This document shows positions 27,863-36,719 of a stretch of 60,929 nt of DNA, piece by piece. Both the position numbers and the translations under genes were made by a program. Below the pieces are notes generated by a model. It was given only the letters and a program-made list of their open reading frames with translations, was not told where the DNA came from and did not search any database. Source of the DNA: Streptomyces fulvoviolaceus (lineage in GTDB: Bacteria > Actinomycetota > Actinomycetes > Streptomycetales > Streptomycetaceae); contig NZ_JOEY01000061.1 in NCBI RefSeq assembly GCF_000718165.1, positions 1 through 60,929 of the forward strand. The letters are read 5' to 3'. Within the stretch, counting starts at the first letter, position 1. Every line of letters begins with the position of its first letter.

Positions 27863-28200
27863 CTCCCTCAAGGGCGTCTCCTCCCGCCGCCTGCGTCAGG
27901 AGTTCCCCGATCTGGTGCGGCACTACTGGCGGGCCAACAAGCTGTAGTCGGGGTCCTACTTCGCCGGGAGTGTGGGCGGAGCCCCGCTCTCCGTGGTCAA
28001 GCAGTACATCGAACAGCAGAACCGGCCGGTGTGAGCACCGTCCCGGCTTCGCCGGGACCAGGCCGTCACGGCGCTCCGCGCCATGGGCGGTGACCATGCA
28101 ATATGCGGCTCCGCCGGACAGGAATCCGCGAGGTTCCGCGTCGCCACCATCAGATTCGTTTCACCACCGGCCTGAAGGCCGATGCATTGCGCATGAATTC
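27860..28200 (+). mobile_element. IS200/IS605-type element remnant with tnpA tail and end hairpins
   Basis: The tnpA frame reads LKGVSSRRLRQEFPDLVRHY and SYFAGSVGGAPLSVVKQYI up to a TGA at 28032, the typical end of the Y1 transposase, with an in-frame TAG at 27945 where Trp is expected. Downstream are two hairpins (TCCCGGC-TTC-GCCGGGA at 28041 and CGGCC-TGAA-GGCCG at 28168) followed by GATGCATTGCGC. Such subterminal hairpins are what TnpA cuts. The 5' part with the catalytic Tyr is absent. From 28200 to 28386 I see only a short frame (LTDAEGQVPAVLEDKQKL) of unknown origin. Confidence 0.6.
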
Positions 28201-28386
28201 CGGTAGCGAGCCGGGCCCCGCCTGACGGACGCGGAGGGCCAGGTGCCAGCCGTGCTGGAGGACAAGCAGAAGCTCCGCCGGGCCAAGTCCATGCCCGCCA
28301 TCCTCCCGGTCGTCGCCGCTCGCCCCTCAGGTCCACGGATTACCCATGCTGCGTGCGACCGCCGAAGGACGGCCGGCGCCCATATG

Positions 28387-29631
28387 TCACCCTGAGGTGT
28401 CCGTCAGCATCCGCCATCCCGGTGCGTAGTTGCCGTGCAGCACCAGCGACGCCGCCCCCACCGCACCCACTGTGTCCCCGATGACGCTCTGCTCGACGGC
28501 GACCGAGCGGATCGTACGGGCGACGGAGGTGCGGTTGACGGCGGTCTCGATCTCCTCCCGCATGATCGGCTCGATGCCGCGCAGCGCCTCGCCGCCCAGG
28601 ACGACCCGGCTGACGTCGAGGAGGCTGGCGGCGCCGCGTGCGGCTTCACCGATCCGGCGCGCGGCACGGCGTACGACGTCACAGGCGTCCGGGTCGCCCC
28701 CGCGGGCGGCGCGACGCAGGGCCTTCCAGTCGTGGTGGACGGAGTCGGGCGTGCCGGTCAGACCGATGCGGTCGGCGGCGTCCCGGCCGTGCAGCGACAG
28801 CAGGTCGTCGATGATCGCGGGCGGGCTGACGTACGGGCCCAGGCAGTCGAGGGCGCCGCAGTGGCAGACGCGGTCTCCGGGTTCCACCGCCATGTGGCCG
28901 AACTCGCCGGCGTTGCCCGAATCGCCGTGCAGCACGGTGTTGTTGAGGACGATGCCGGCGCCGATGCCGGTGCCGAAGTAGATGAACAGGAAGCTGCCCG
29001 CCCGCTCGGCACCGCCGATCCAGCGTTCGCCTATCGCCGCGGCGGTGGCGTCGTTGTCGAGGGCGACAGGCAGGCCGGTGGCCTCGCCGAACATGTCCGC
29101 GAGGGGGACCCGGCCCCAGCCCGGGAAGTTCGGCGGGGAGACGACTGCGCCGGTGGTGCCGTCGAGCGGTCCGGGGGCGGCGATGCCGAGCCCGAGCAGG
29201 CGGGCGCGGTCGACGCCGGTGCGGTCGACGAGCCGCCCGGCGGCGCGCGCGACCCGGTCCACGACGTCGGCGGGGTCCCCGGCGTGGGTGAGCCGGAGCC
29301 GGCGTCCGCCGATCACGCCGCCGGCCAGGTCGACCACGACGATCACCGCGGCCTCGGGGTCGAGGTGGACGCCGACAGCGCAGGCTCCGTCGGCCCGGAT
29401 GGACAGGAGGGTGCGGCGCTTGCCGCCGCTGGAGGGGGCCTGGCCGGATTCGGCCACCAGGCCGGCGTCGAGCAGTTTGCGGACGACGTTGGAGACGGTC
29501 TGGTTGGTCAGGCCGGTGAGCTCGGCCAGCTCGACCCGGCTCACCTGTGCCGTGGTCCGGATGGCGTCCAGCACGACGGCCTGGTTGTAGCCGCCGACCC
29601 GCGGCAGGTTCGTCCCGCTGAGCATCGTCAC
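28387..29631 (-). CDS. ROK-family transcriptional repressor
   Basis: The GTG is chosen because AGGTGA lies seven bases upstream; an ATG two codons later is possible. Residues 1-75 hold a winged helix-turn-helix (VSRVELAELTGLTNQTVSNVVRKL). The ROK sugar-kinase-like domain follows with GLGIAAPGPLDG, DNDATAAAIGE, the FIYFGTGIGAGIV phosphate-type motif and the zinc-binding Cys cluster VCHCGALDCLG (ROK Zn motif CxCGxxGCxE is altered to CHCGALDC). At 414 residues it is full length. It faces the mannoside uptake and hydrolysis operon and probably represses it, released by a sugar ligand. Confidence 0.85.
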   Translation of the reverse strand: MTMLSGTNLPRVGGYNQAVVLDAIRTTAQVSRVELAELTGLTNQTVSNVVRKLLDAGLVAESGQAPSSGGKRRTLLSIRADGACAVGVHLDPEAAVIVVVDLAGGVIGGRRLRLTHAGDPADVVDRVARAAGRLVDRTGVDRARLLGLGIAAPGPLDGTTGAVVSPPNFPGWGRVPLADMFGEATGLPVALDNDATAAAIGERWIGGAERAGSFLFIYFGTGIGAGIVLNNTVLHGDSGNAGEFGHMAVEPGDRVCHCGALDCLGPYVSPPAIIDDLLSLHGRDAADRIGLTGTPDSVHHDWKALRRAARGGDPDACDVVRRAARRIGEAARGAASLLDVSRVVLGGEALRGIEPIMREEIETAVNRTSVARTIRSVAVEQSVIGDTVGAVGAASLVLHGNYAPGWRMLTDTSG

Positions 29632-29746
29632 CTGTCAGTCACCTGAGCCCCTCACGTCAGCCCCACTCCCCCTCGGCCCGGCCGCGGGGCCGTTCGGGTG
29701 GCATACCGCGGGTCCGCCAGTGGCGGAAGTTTACACACTCGAAGCA

Positions 29747-29776
29747 TTGACTTCATCCATCAAATGGATTTAGCTG
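29747..29776 (+). promoter_or_regulatory. promoter with overlapping inverted repeat for the mannosidase operon
   Basis: TTGACT (29747) and TAGCTG (29771) are 18 bases apart. Between them ATCCAT (29755) and ATGGAT (29764) form an inverted repeat around CAA. A dyad between -35 and -10 is the expected place for the ROK repressor to block transcription. The assignment is from position only. Confidence 0.5.
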
Positions 29777-29907
29777 ACGCCCACCAAATCCGGCCATCGA
29801 GGCCAGGCAGCGCAGGGCGGCGCCGAGCGTGGGGCACCGTCGGCCTGCCCTCCCGTCCGGTCAAACTCTCGGTTTTCCCTCAGGTTTCGCATTCCGGAGG
29901 AACCACT

Positions 29908-31287
29908 GTGCGCTCGAGAATCGTCACCGCTGCGGCCCTCACCGCCGCCACCGCCCTGGCCGTCACCGGCTGTGGTTCGGGCTCGTCAGGCAGCTCGGCC
30001 AAGTCGATCAAAGTCGTCTACTGGCAGAACCTGGACAGCACGAACAAGCTCCAGGCCACCTTCCTCGCCTCGATGGTGAAGGAGTTCACCAAGGCCAACC
30101 CGGGCACCAAGGTCACCCTCGTGCCCGTGACCGCCTCCGAGAACGACTACTACACGAAGATCCAGCTGATGATGCGCTCCCCCGCGACGGCGCCCGACCT
30201 GGTCTACGAGGACACCGCGCTGATCAACTCCGACATCGCGGGCGGCTATCTCAAGCCCCTCGACGCCTACACGGCGAAGTGGAGCGACTGGTCGCAGTAC
30301 GCCGACGCCGCCAAGAGCGCGGTGACCGGGTCCTCCGACGGCAAGGTCTACGCCGTACCGGACAACACGGACACCCGCGGGATCTGGTACAACAAGGAGC
30401 TCTTCGCGAAGGCCGGGATCTCCGTCCCCTGGCAGCCGAAGACCTGGGACGACGTACTCAGCGCCGCCAAGAAGATCAAGGCGAAGCTGCCCGGTGTCAC
30501 CCCGCTGAACCTCTACACCGGCCAGGCCGGCGGCGAGGCGTCCTCCATGCAGGGCTTCGAGATGCTCCTGTACGGGACCCCGGCCGGCGACAAGTCGCTC
30601 TACGACGCATCCCAGAAGAAGTGGGTCGTGGGCAGCCAGGGCTTCAAGGACGCCCTGAACTTCGTACACAGCGTATACAGCGAGGGGCTCGGCCCGGCCA
30701 AGGAGCAGGCGCTGGGCGCCAACTTCGGCACCACTGTGGGCACCGAACTCATCCCGGCGGGCAAGCTCGCGATGGACATCGACGGCTCCTGGATGCCCAA
30801 CAACTGGAGCGACTCCGCCGCGAAGCCGTGGAGCGACTGGCAGAAGGTGATGGGCACCGCCGCCATGCCCACCCAGAACGGACAGGCACCCGGCAGCACC
30901 AGCATGTCCGGCGGCTGGGCCTGGTCCATCCCGGCCAAGGCCAAGAACGCCGACCTGGCCTGGAAGTTCCTTTCGGGCACGCTCCAGACCAAGACCAACT
31001 CCGCGAAGTGGAACACCGTCAACGCCACGATCGCGGTACGCAAGGACGTCGCCGCCGACGCCTCGTATCTGACCTCGGTGCCCACCAACAAGTTCTTCAC
31101 CGAACTGGTCACCGACACCCACTACCGGCCCGGGCTGCCCGCGTACAACCAGGTCTCCACCGCGATCCAGAAGGCGATGGAGTCCGTGACCACCGGTCAG
31201 GCCTCCGTCGACAAGGCCGCCTCAACCTTCGATAACGATGTCAAGGCGGCCGTGGGCGACGACAAGACCGCCGAGGGCAGCTCGTGA
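29908..31287 (+). CDS. sugar ABC transporter substrate-binding lipoprotein
   Basis: The GTG follows GGAGG at seven bases. Residues 1-22 are a lipoprotein signal peptide with the lipobox LAVTGC, so the protein is anchored outside the membrane by Cys. The mature part has the solute-binding type-1 pattern for oligosaccharides (MMRSPATAPDLVYEDTALI, WYNKELFAKAGISVP, KTWDDVLSAAKKI, AGKLAMDIDGSW). At 459 residues it fits the CUT1 family. It leads an operon with two permeases and an alpha-mannosidase and overlaps the next start by four bases, so the ligand is probably a mannose-containing oligosaccharide. Confidence 0.9.
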   Translation: MRSRIVTAAALTAATALAVTGCGSGSSGSSAKSIKVVYWQNLDSTNKLQATFLASMVKEFTKANPGTKVTLVPVTASENDYYTKIQLMMRSPATAPDLVYEDTALINSDIAGGYLKPLDAYTAKWSDWSQYADAAKSAVTGSSDGKVYAVPDNTDTRGIWYNKELFAKAGISVPWQPKTWDDVLSAAKKIKAKLPGVTPLNLYTGQAGGEASSMQGFEMLLYGTPAGDKSLYDASQKKWVVGSQGFKDALNFVHSVYSEGLGPAKEQALGANFGTTVGTELIPAGKLAMDIDGSWMPNNWSDSAAKPWSDWQKVMGTAAMPTQNGQAPGSTSMSGGWAWSIPAKAKNADLAWKFLSGTLQTKTNSAKWNTVNATIAVRKDVAADASYLTSVPTNKFFTELVTDTHYRPGLPAYNQVSTAIQKAMESVTTGQASVDKAASTFDNDVKAAVGDDKTAEGSS

Positions 31288-32213
31288 CCGCCCTCGCCTC
31301 GGCGCCTCGCGGGACCGGCACTCGCCGCCCGTCCCGTGAGGCGCCCGCCCGCGCCGTCCGCACGCTGCTGCGCGGGCTGCCGACGCTGCCGGCCGTGGTT
31401 CTGCTGGCCGTCTTCCTGGCCGGGCCGATCGCGTACTGCGTGTACTACGCGTTCACCGACATGCAGCTCACCGGCGCCTCCGGAGCCCGCTTCATCGGCC
31501 TGGACAACTTCACCCGGGCCTTCCGGGACAGCGACTTCCTCAACGCGGTCAAGCTCACCCTGGTGTTCGTGGTCGGCTCCGCGGTCATCGGCCAGAACAC
31601 GTTCGGGCTGGCGCTGGCCATCCTGATGCAGAAGGCCACCAAGCCGGTGCGGGCACTCGTCAACGGCGTGGTCATCGCCGCCTGGGTGTTGCCCGAGGTG
31701 GTCGCCGGCTACCTCATGTACGCCTTCTTCTACGACCAGGGCTCGCTCAACTCGCTCCTGGACGCGCTGCATCTGCCGGCGCAGAACTGGCTGTACACGA
31801 TGCCGATCCTGGCGGTGTGCCTGGCCAACGTCTGGCGCGGCACCGCCTTCTCGATGATGGTCTTCACCGCCGCCATCAACGACGTGCCCCAGGAGTTGAC
31901 GGAGGCCGCCGAGATGGACGGTGCGAACCCCTGGCAGCGGCTGTGGCGGGTCGTCCTGCCGGTCATCAGGCCCTCGATCCTGACCAACCTGATGCTGATC
32001 ACGCTCCAGACGCTCTCCGTCTTCGGCCTGATCTACACCATGACCCGCGGCGGGCCGGGCAACAAGAGCGAGACGCTGCCGATCTTCATGTACCAGCAGG
32101 CCTTCCAGAACAGCCTGATCGGCTACGGCACCGCCATCGCCCTGGTGCTGCTCGTGGTGGGCGCCCTCTTCTCCGTCGTGTACATCCGGCTGCTGAAACT
32201 GGAGGACGACTGA
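31284..32213 (+). CDS. ABC transporter permease, MalF type
   Basis: The 309-residue protein has six membrane helices and the EAA loop ELTEAAEMDGANPWQRLW near residues 205-225, by which permeases touch the ATPase. It pairs with the following permease. The GTG overlaps the stop of the binding-protein gene (GTGA). No ATPase gene is in the operon; in streptomycetes the shared ATPase MsiK energises many such transporters, and that is likely here. Confidence 0.9.
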   Translation: MTALASAPRGTGTRRPSREAPARAVRTLLRGLPTLPAVVLLAVFLAGPIAYCVYYAFTDMQLTGASGARFIGLDNFTRAFRDSDFLNAVKLTLVFVVGSAVIGQNTFGLALAILMQKATKPVRALVNGVVIAAWVLPEVVAGYLMYAFFYDQGSLNSLLDALHLPAQNWLYTMPILAVCLANVWRGTAFSMMVFTAAINDVPQELTEAAEMDGANPWQRLWRVVLPVIRPSILTNLMLITLQTLSVFGLIYTMTRGGPGNKSETLPIFMYQQAFQNSLIGYGTAIALVLLVVGALFSVVYIRLLKLEDD

Positions 32214-33109
32214 TGGCCGCCGTCGCCACGCCCCCCGCCACGTCCGCCGGACACGCTGCCCCGAAGACCGTCACCCCTCGCCGCAGCCGTCGCTTCAGGC
32301 CGAGCCGCGTCGTGATCAACGCCGTGCTGCTGGCGGTTTCGGCGCTGTACGTGCTGCCGCTGGTGTGGATGCTGCTCGCCTCGGTGAGCAACACCAACTC
32401 CTTCCGGCTGACCATGCCCTCGTCGCTGACGCTCGACAACTTCGACGCGGTCCTCAACATCGACACCACCTACCGGCCGATGCTCAACAGCCTGCTGCTG
32501 TGCGGCTTCGGGACCGCGGTGACCGTCGTGGTGTCCGTGCTCGCCGCCTACCCGCTCTCGCGCTACCGCTCCCGGGTGCGGCGGCCCTTCCTCTACACGA
32601 TCCTGTTCTCCACCGGCCTGCCCATCACCGCCGTGATGATCCCGGTGTACAGCATGTTCGTGCAGGTCAACCTGATCGACTCGATGCCCGCCACGGCCCT
32701 GTTCCTGGCCGCCTCGGCACTGCCGTTCGGTATCTGGCTGATGAAGAACTTCATGGACGGCGTACCCGTCGTCCTGGAAGAGGCCGCCCGGATCGACGGC
32801 GCGAACACCATGCAGGTGCTGTGGCGGGTGGTGCTGCCGCTGATGCGCCCCGGCGTCGTCGTGGTCACCATCTTCACGTTCATCGGCATGTGGGGAAACT
32901 TCTTCGTCCCCTTCATCCTGCTGCTGTCGCCGGAGAAACTCCCGGCCTCCGTCAGCGTGTTCACCTTCCTCAGCGCCCACGACCAGACGCAGTACGGGCA
33001 GTTGTCGGCCTTCTCCCTCCTGTACTCACTGCCCGTGGTCCTGCTCTATCTGCTGCTGTCCCGCAAGCTCGGCGGCGGCTTCGCCCTCGGCGGCGCACTC
33101 AAGGGCTGA
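32213..33109 (+). CDS. ABC transporter permease, MalG type
   Basis: The 298-residue protein has a cytosolic N-terminal tail and six helices, with the EAA loop VLEEAARIDGANTMQVLW around residues 185-205. Its ATG shares one base with the upstream TGA stop. It forms the second half of the CUT1 channel with the previous gene. Confidence 0.9.
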   Translation: MAAVATPPATSAGHAAPKTVTPRRSRRFRPSRVVINAVLLAVSALYVLPLVWMLLASVSNTNSFRLTMPSSLTLDNFDAVLNIDTTYRPMLNSLLLCGFGTAVTVVVSVLAAYPLSRYRSRVRRPFLYTILFSTGLPITAVMIPVYSMFVQVNLIDSMPATALFLAASALPFGIWLMKNFMDGVPVVLEEAARIDGANTMQVLWRVVLPLMRPGVVVVTIFTFIGMWGNFFVPFILLLSPEKLPASVSVFTFLSAHDQTQYGQLSAFSLLYSLPVVLLYLLLSRKLGGGFALGGALKG

Positions 33110-33138
33110 CTCCCCCACCCGTACGGAGAAAGACACCC

Positions 33139-36100
33139 ATGCACAACGACCGTGACGTCATCGAACAGCGGCTGACCCGCGTTCTGAACGAGCGGATCCG
33201 GCCCGCCGTCCATGCCCGGTCCGTCTGCCTCGACGTGCAGATCTGGAACGTGTCCGGCGAACCGGTGGCGGTGCGCGAGGGCCTGGCCGCCCCCTACCGT
33301 CCGGCCCGGGTGGGCGACCGCTGGGGACCGGCCTGGTCGACGAGCTGGTTCAAGGTCAGCGGGACGATCCCCGCGGAATGGGCCGGCGAGACGGTCGAGG
33401 CCGTACTGGACCTCGGTTTCTCCACCCACTCCCCCGGTTTCTCCGCGGAGGGGCTGGTCTACCGCGCCGACGGCACCGCGGTGAAGGCGCTCAACCCGCG
33501 CAACACCTGGGTTCCCGTCACCGAACGGGCGGACGGCGGCGAGGAGTTCACTGCCTTCATCGAAGCCGCGGCGAATCCGGTCGTCATGCACACCGCACCC
33601 GACGAGCTGACCTTCGGCCCCACCCCGGTGGGCGGACGCGCACCCTGGCTGGGCGATGGCGGCGACGCTCCGGGCGAACCCCTGTACCGGCTGCGGCGTC
33701 TGGACCTCGCCGTCCTGGACCGCAACGTCCATGAACTCGTCCAGGACCTCGACGTCCTGGAGCAGTTGATGCACGAACTGTCCGGCGACTCCCCGCGCCG
33801 CTGGCAGATACTCCAAGCAGTCGGCCGGGCTCTGGACGCGATCGACCTCCAGGACGTCGGCGGCAGCGCGGAAGCGGCACGAGCCCTCCTCTCCCCCGCC
33901 CTGGCAGCACCCGCGCATGCCAGCGCGCACCGCATCTCGGCAGTCGGGCACGCGCACATCGACACCGCCTGGCTGTGGCCACTGCGCGAGACGGTCCGCA
34001 AGGTCGCCCGGACGGTCTCCAACGTCACACAACTCATGGACGACCACCCGGAGTTCAAGTTCGTGATGTCCCAGGCACAGCAGCTGGCCTGGCTGAAGGA
34101 ACACCGGCCGGAGGTGTACGCGCGGGCCCAGGAGAAGGCGAAGACCGGACAGTTCCTGCCGACCGGCAGCCTGTGGGTGGAACCCGACACCAACATCAGT
34201 GGCGGCGAGGCGCTGGTACGTCAGTTCGTCCACGGCAAGCGTTTCTATCTGGAGGAGTTCGGGGTCGAGACCGAGGAGATGTGGCTGCCGGACACCTTCG
34301 GCTACAACGCGGCCCTGCCGCAGCTGATGAAGCTGGCCGGGGTGCGCTGGTTCCTGACCCAGAAGATCTCCTGGAACACCACCAACAAGTTCCCGCACCA
34401 CACGTTCTGGTGGGAGGGCATCGACGGGACCCGCATCTTCAGCCACTTCCCGCCCGTCGACAGCTACAACGGCGAGCTGTCCGGCGCCGAAGTCGCCCAC
34501 ACCGTGCGCAACTTCCAGGACAAGGGCCCCGCCAACCACTCCCTGATCCCGTTCGGCTACGGCGACGGAGGCGGCGGACCCACCCGCGAGATGCTCTCCC
34601 GCGCCGCACGTCTGAGAGATCTGGAGGGCTCGGCCCGGATCGAGATCGAGCGGCCCACCGACTTCTTCGAGCGCGCCCACGCCGAGTACGAAGAAAACGG
34701 CGGCGCCCCAGTCTGGTCCGGCGAGCTGTACCTGGAGTTCCACCGCGGCACCCTCACCAGCCAGCTCGCCACCAAGCAGGGCAACCGGCGCAGCGAACAC
34801 CTCCTGCGCGAGGCCGAGTTGTGGGCCGCGACGGCGACCGTACGCCACGGGCAGCCCTACCCGTACGAGGCACTGGACCGGCTGTGGAAGACCGTACTGC
34901 TGCACCAGTTCCACGACATCCTGCCCGGGACGTCGATCGCCTGGGTGCACCGCGAGGCGGAGGAGACCTACGCGGCTGTCGCCCGTGAGCTGGAAGGACT
35001 GATCGAAGTAGCGCAACGGGCGCTGGCCGGGCCGGGAAACGGGTCCGTGGTCTTCAACGCGGCACCCCACACACGCGGCGGTGTCGCGGCGTTCGGCGCC
35101 GCTCCGCGTTCCGAGTCGCCGGAGGCTCCGGTGGCGCCGGTGCCGGACGGGGACGGATTCGTCCTCGACAACGGCGTGATACGGGTCGTGGTGGACAGCC
35201 GCGGGCTCATCACTTCGGCGTACGACCACGCAGCCGGCCGGGAAGCCCTGGCGCCCGGTGCGGTCGGCAATCTGCTCCAACTGCACCAGGACTTCCCCAA
35301 TCAGTGGGACGCCTGGGACATCGACGTGTTCTACCGCAACACCGTCCGCGACCTCACGGAGGCACAGTCGGTGACGCCGACCAGCGACGGCGTCCGGGTG
35401 GTCCGGGTCTTCGGGGACTCACGGATCGAACAGAGCCTCTCACTGCCGGCCGGCTCCCGGCGTCTGGTGATCGACACGGTGGTGGACTGGCACGAGCGGG
35501 AGAAGCTGCTCAAAGCCGCGTTCCCCCTGGACGTGCGAGCCGCGCACTCGACCGCCGAGATCCCCTTCGGCCACGTCGAGCGGCCCACCCACACCAACAC
35601 CAGCTGGGACGCCGCCAAGTTCGAGGTCTGCGCGCACCGATTCCTCCACGTCGGCGAACCCGACTGGGGCGCCGCCCTGCTCAACGACTCCTCCTACGGA
35701 CACGACGTCACCCGTGACATCCGCCCCGACGGGGGTACAACCACCACGGTCCGGCTCTCCCTCCTCAGGGCGGCCCGCTTCCCCGACCCGGACCAGGACC
35801 AGGGAACGCACCGGCTCGGCTACGCGTTCCTGATCGGCGCGGAGGTCTCCGACGCGACTCGTGAGGGCTACCACTTCAACCTCCCGGAACGCGCGGTGCC
35901 GGGCGGTTCGACGGTCGCCCCCTTGGTCACGGTCAGCCACGAGGGCGTGGTCGTCGAGGCTGTCAAGCTCGCCGACGACCGCTCGGGCGACATCGTCGTA
36001 CGCCTCTACGAGTCCCGTGGCACACGCGCCCGCGCCACCCTCACCACCGTGTTCCCGCTGGCCTCGGTGACCGCGACGGACCTGCTCGAACGCCCCCTCG

Positions 36101-36201
36101 ACGATCCGACGAGCCACCGACGCGCCGACGACGGCGTGGAAGTGACGCTGCGTCCGTTCCAGATCCTGACGCTGCGGTTGCGGCCTACCCCAGGCGACTG
36201 A
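33139..36201 (+). CDS. alpha-mannosidase, glycoside hydrolase family 38
   Basis: A GGAGAAAG precedes the ATG. The 1020-residue protein has an N-terminal beta domain, the GH38 catalytic domain beginning at about residue 265 with the zinc motif AVGHAHIDTAWLWP (His-x-Asp), the nucleophile Asp in EMWLPDTFGYN, a later His in LHQFHDILPG, and a C-terminal beta sandwich. It cleaves alpha-mannosides with retention, and no signal peptide is seen, so it works inside on imported sugars. It closes the operon; the exact linkage cut cannot be told. It is of normal length and intact. Confidence 0.92.
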   Translation: MHNDRDVIEQRLTRVLNERIRPAVHARSVCLDVQIWNVSGEPVAVREGLAAPYRPARVGDRWGPAWSTSWFKVSGTIPAEWAGETVEAVLDLGFSTHSPGFSAEGLVYRADGTAVKALNPRNTWVPVTERADGGEEFTAFIEAAANPVVMHTAPDELTFGPTPVGGRAPWLGDGGDAPGEPLYRLRRLDLAVLDRNVHELVQDLDVLEQLMHELSGDSPRRWQILQAVGRALDAIDLQDVGGSAEAARALLSPALAAPAHASAHRISAVGHAHIDTAWLWPLRETVRKVARTVSNVTQLMDDHPEFKFVMSQAQQLAWLKEHRPEVYARAQEKAKTGQFLPTGSLWVEPDTNISGGEALVRQFVHGKRFYLEEFGVETEEMWLPDTFGYNAALPQLMKLAGVRWFLTQKISWNTTNKFPHHTFWWEGIDGTRIFSHFPPVDSYNGELSGAEVAHTVRNFQDKGPANHSLIPFGYGDGGGGPTREMLSRAARLRDLEGSARIEIERPTDFFERAHAEYEENGGAPVWSGELYLEFHRGTLTSQLATKQGNRRSEHLLREAELWAATATVRHGQPYPYEALDRLWKTVLLHQFHDILPGTSIAWVHREAEETYAAVARELEGLIEVAQRALAGPGNGSVVFNAAPHTRGGVAAFGAAPRSESPEAPVAPVPDGDGFVLDNGVIRVVVDSRGLITSAYDHAAGREALAPGAVGNLLQLHQDFPNQWDAWDIDVFYRNTVRDLTEAQSVTPTSDGVRVVRVFGDSRIEQSLSLPAGSRRLVIDTVVDWHEREKLLKAAFPLDVRAAHSTAEIPFGHVERPTHTNTSWDAAKFEVCAHRFLHVGEPDWGAALLNDSSYGHDVTRDIRPDGGTTTTVRLSLLRAARFPDPDQDQGTHRLGYAFLIGAEVSDATREGYHFNLPERAVPGGSTVAPLVTVSHEGVVVEAVKLADDRSGDIVVRLYESRGTRARATLTTVFPLASVTATDLLERPLDDPTSHRRADDGVEVTLRPFQILTLRLRPTPGD

Positions 36202-36220
36202 TGCCGCGAGCAAGGTAGAA

Positions 36221-36236
36221 GGCCCGAGTCCGGGCC
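36221..36236 (+). terminator. hairpin after the alpha-mannosidase operon
   Basis: GGCCCG pairs with CGGGCC around AGTC, 19 bases after the stop. It probably ends the operon transcript. Confidence 0.5.
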
Positions 36237-36275
36237 GCCTACCCGCTCCGGGCATGACAGACGAGCGGTGACTCT

Positions 36276-36295
36276 CCCCGTCTTGAAGGACGGGG
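36276..36295 (+). repeat. hairpin resembling an IS200/IS605 element end
   Basis: CCCCGTC pairs with GACGGGG around TTGAAG, preceded by GACTCT. Hairpins of the type CTCCCCGTC...GACGGGG are known at the right ends of TnpB-carrying elements in actinomycetes, but no element gene is left here. It could alternatively add to transcription termination. Confidence 0.35.
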
Positions 36296-36320
36296 CCCGC
36301 GCCGCCCGCAGACAGCCCTC

Positions 36321-36494
36321 CTTGACCTCGGCATGCACGCGCTCGTCCTGCACACGAAGGAGTACGCGGAGCTGTGCGAGCCGTACGCGGGCCGCTTCCT
36401 GCACCACAACCCGAAGCCGGGCGGAGGTGCCCGCGACTCGGAAAAGATCGCCTGGCTGTGTCACTCGTCGTGGGATCTGTCCCTCGTTGTGTGA
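36321..36494 (+). pseudogene. short coding remnant, possibly a glycine-rich-domain protein
   Basis: The frame LDLGMHALVLHTKEYAELCE ... YAGRFLHHNPKPGGGARDSEK is protein-like with no start of its own; its beginning merges with the IS-type hairpin. The HT(K/x)EY and RF(L/x)HH pattern faintly recalls a streptomycete group of glycine-rich-domain proteins. The evidence is weak and the part after residue 48 looks frameshifted. Confidence 0.25.
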
Positions 36495-36719
36495 AGCTGT
36501 GACGCTGGGTAGAGGGGGCCAAGCGACGAGGACGCGCTGGCATAGAAGTTCCGGACCACCCGCTTCTGCCGCTGATGCCTCTCCCCTCCAGCCGTGTGCC
36601 GGAGCACTGACATCGCCGCATACGCTGGCCCACCGGGCTGGTCTCAATCGCCAGCGGCGGCGCGGCTGCCGTAGCAGGGTCGGCTCGATCGTGAACATGC
36701 TGTGGGTGAGAGGAAGTTC

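Noticed and set aside
32365..33138. Extension of the alpha-mannosidase frame by 258 codons upstream
   Set aside because: It overlaps the MalG-type permease in another frame, is Arg-rich, and the ATG at 33139 has a good ribosome binding site.
36276..36295. Calling the hairpin a full IS605 element
   Set aside because: No tnpA or tnpB sequence is present on either side, so only a possible end is supported.
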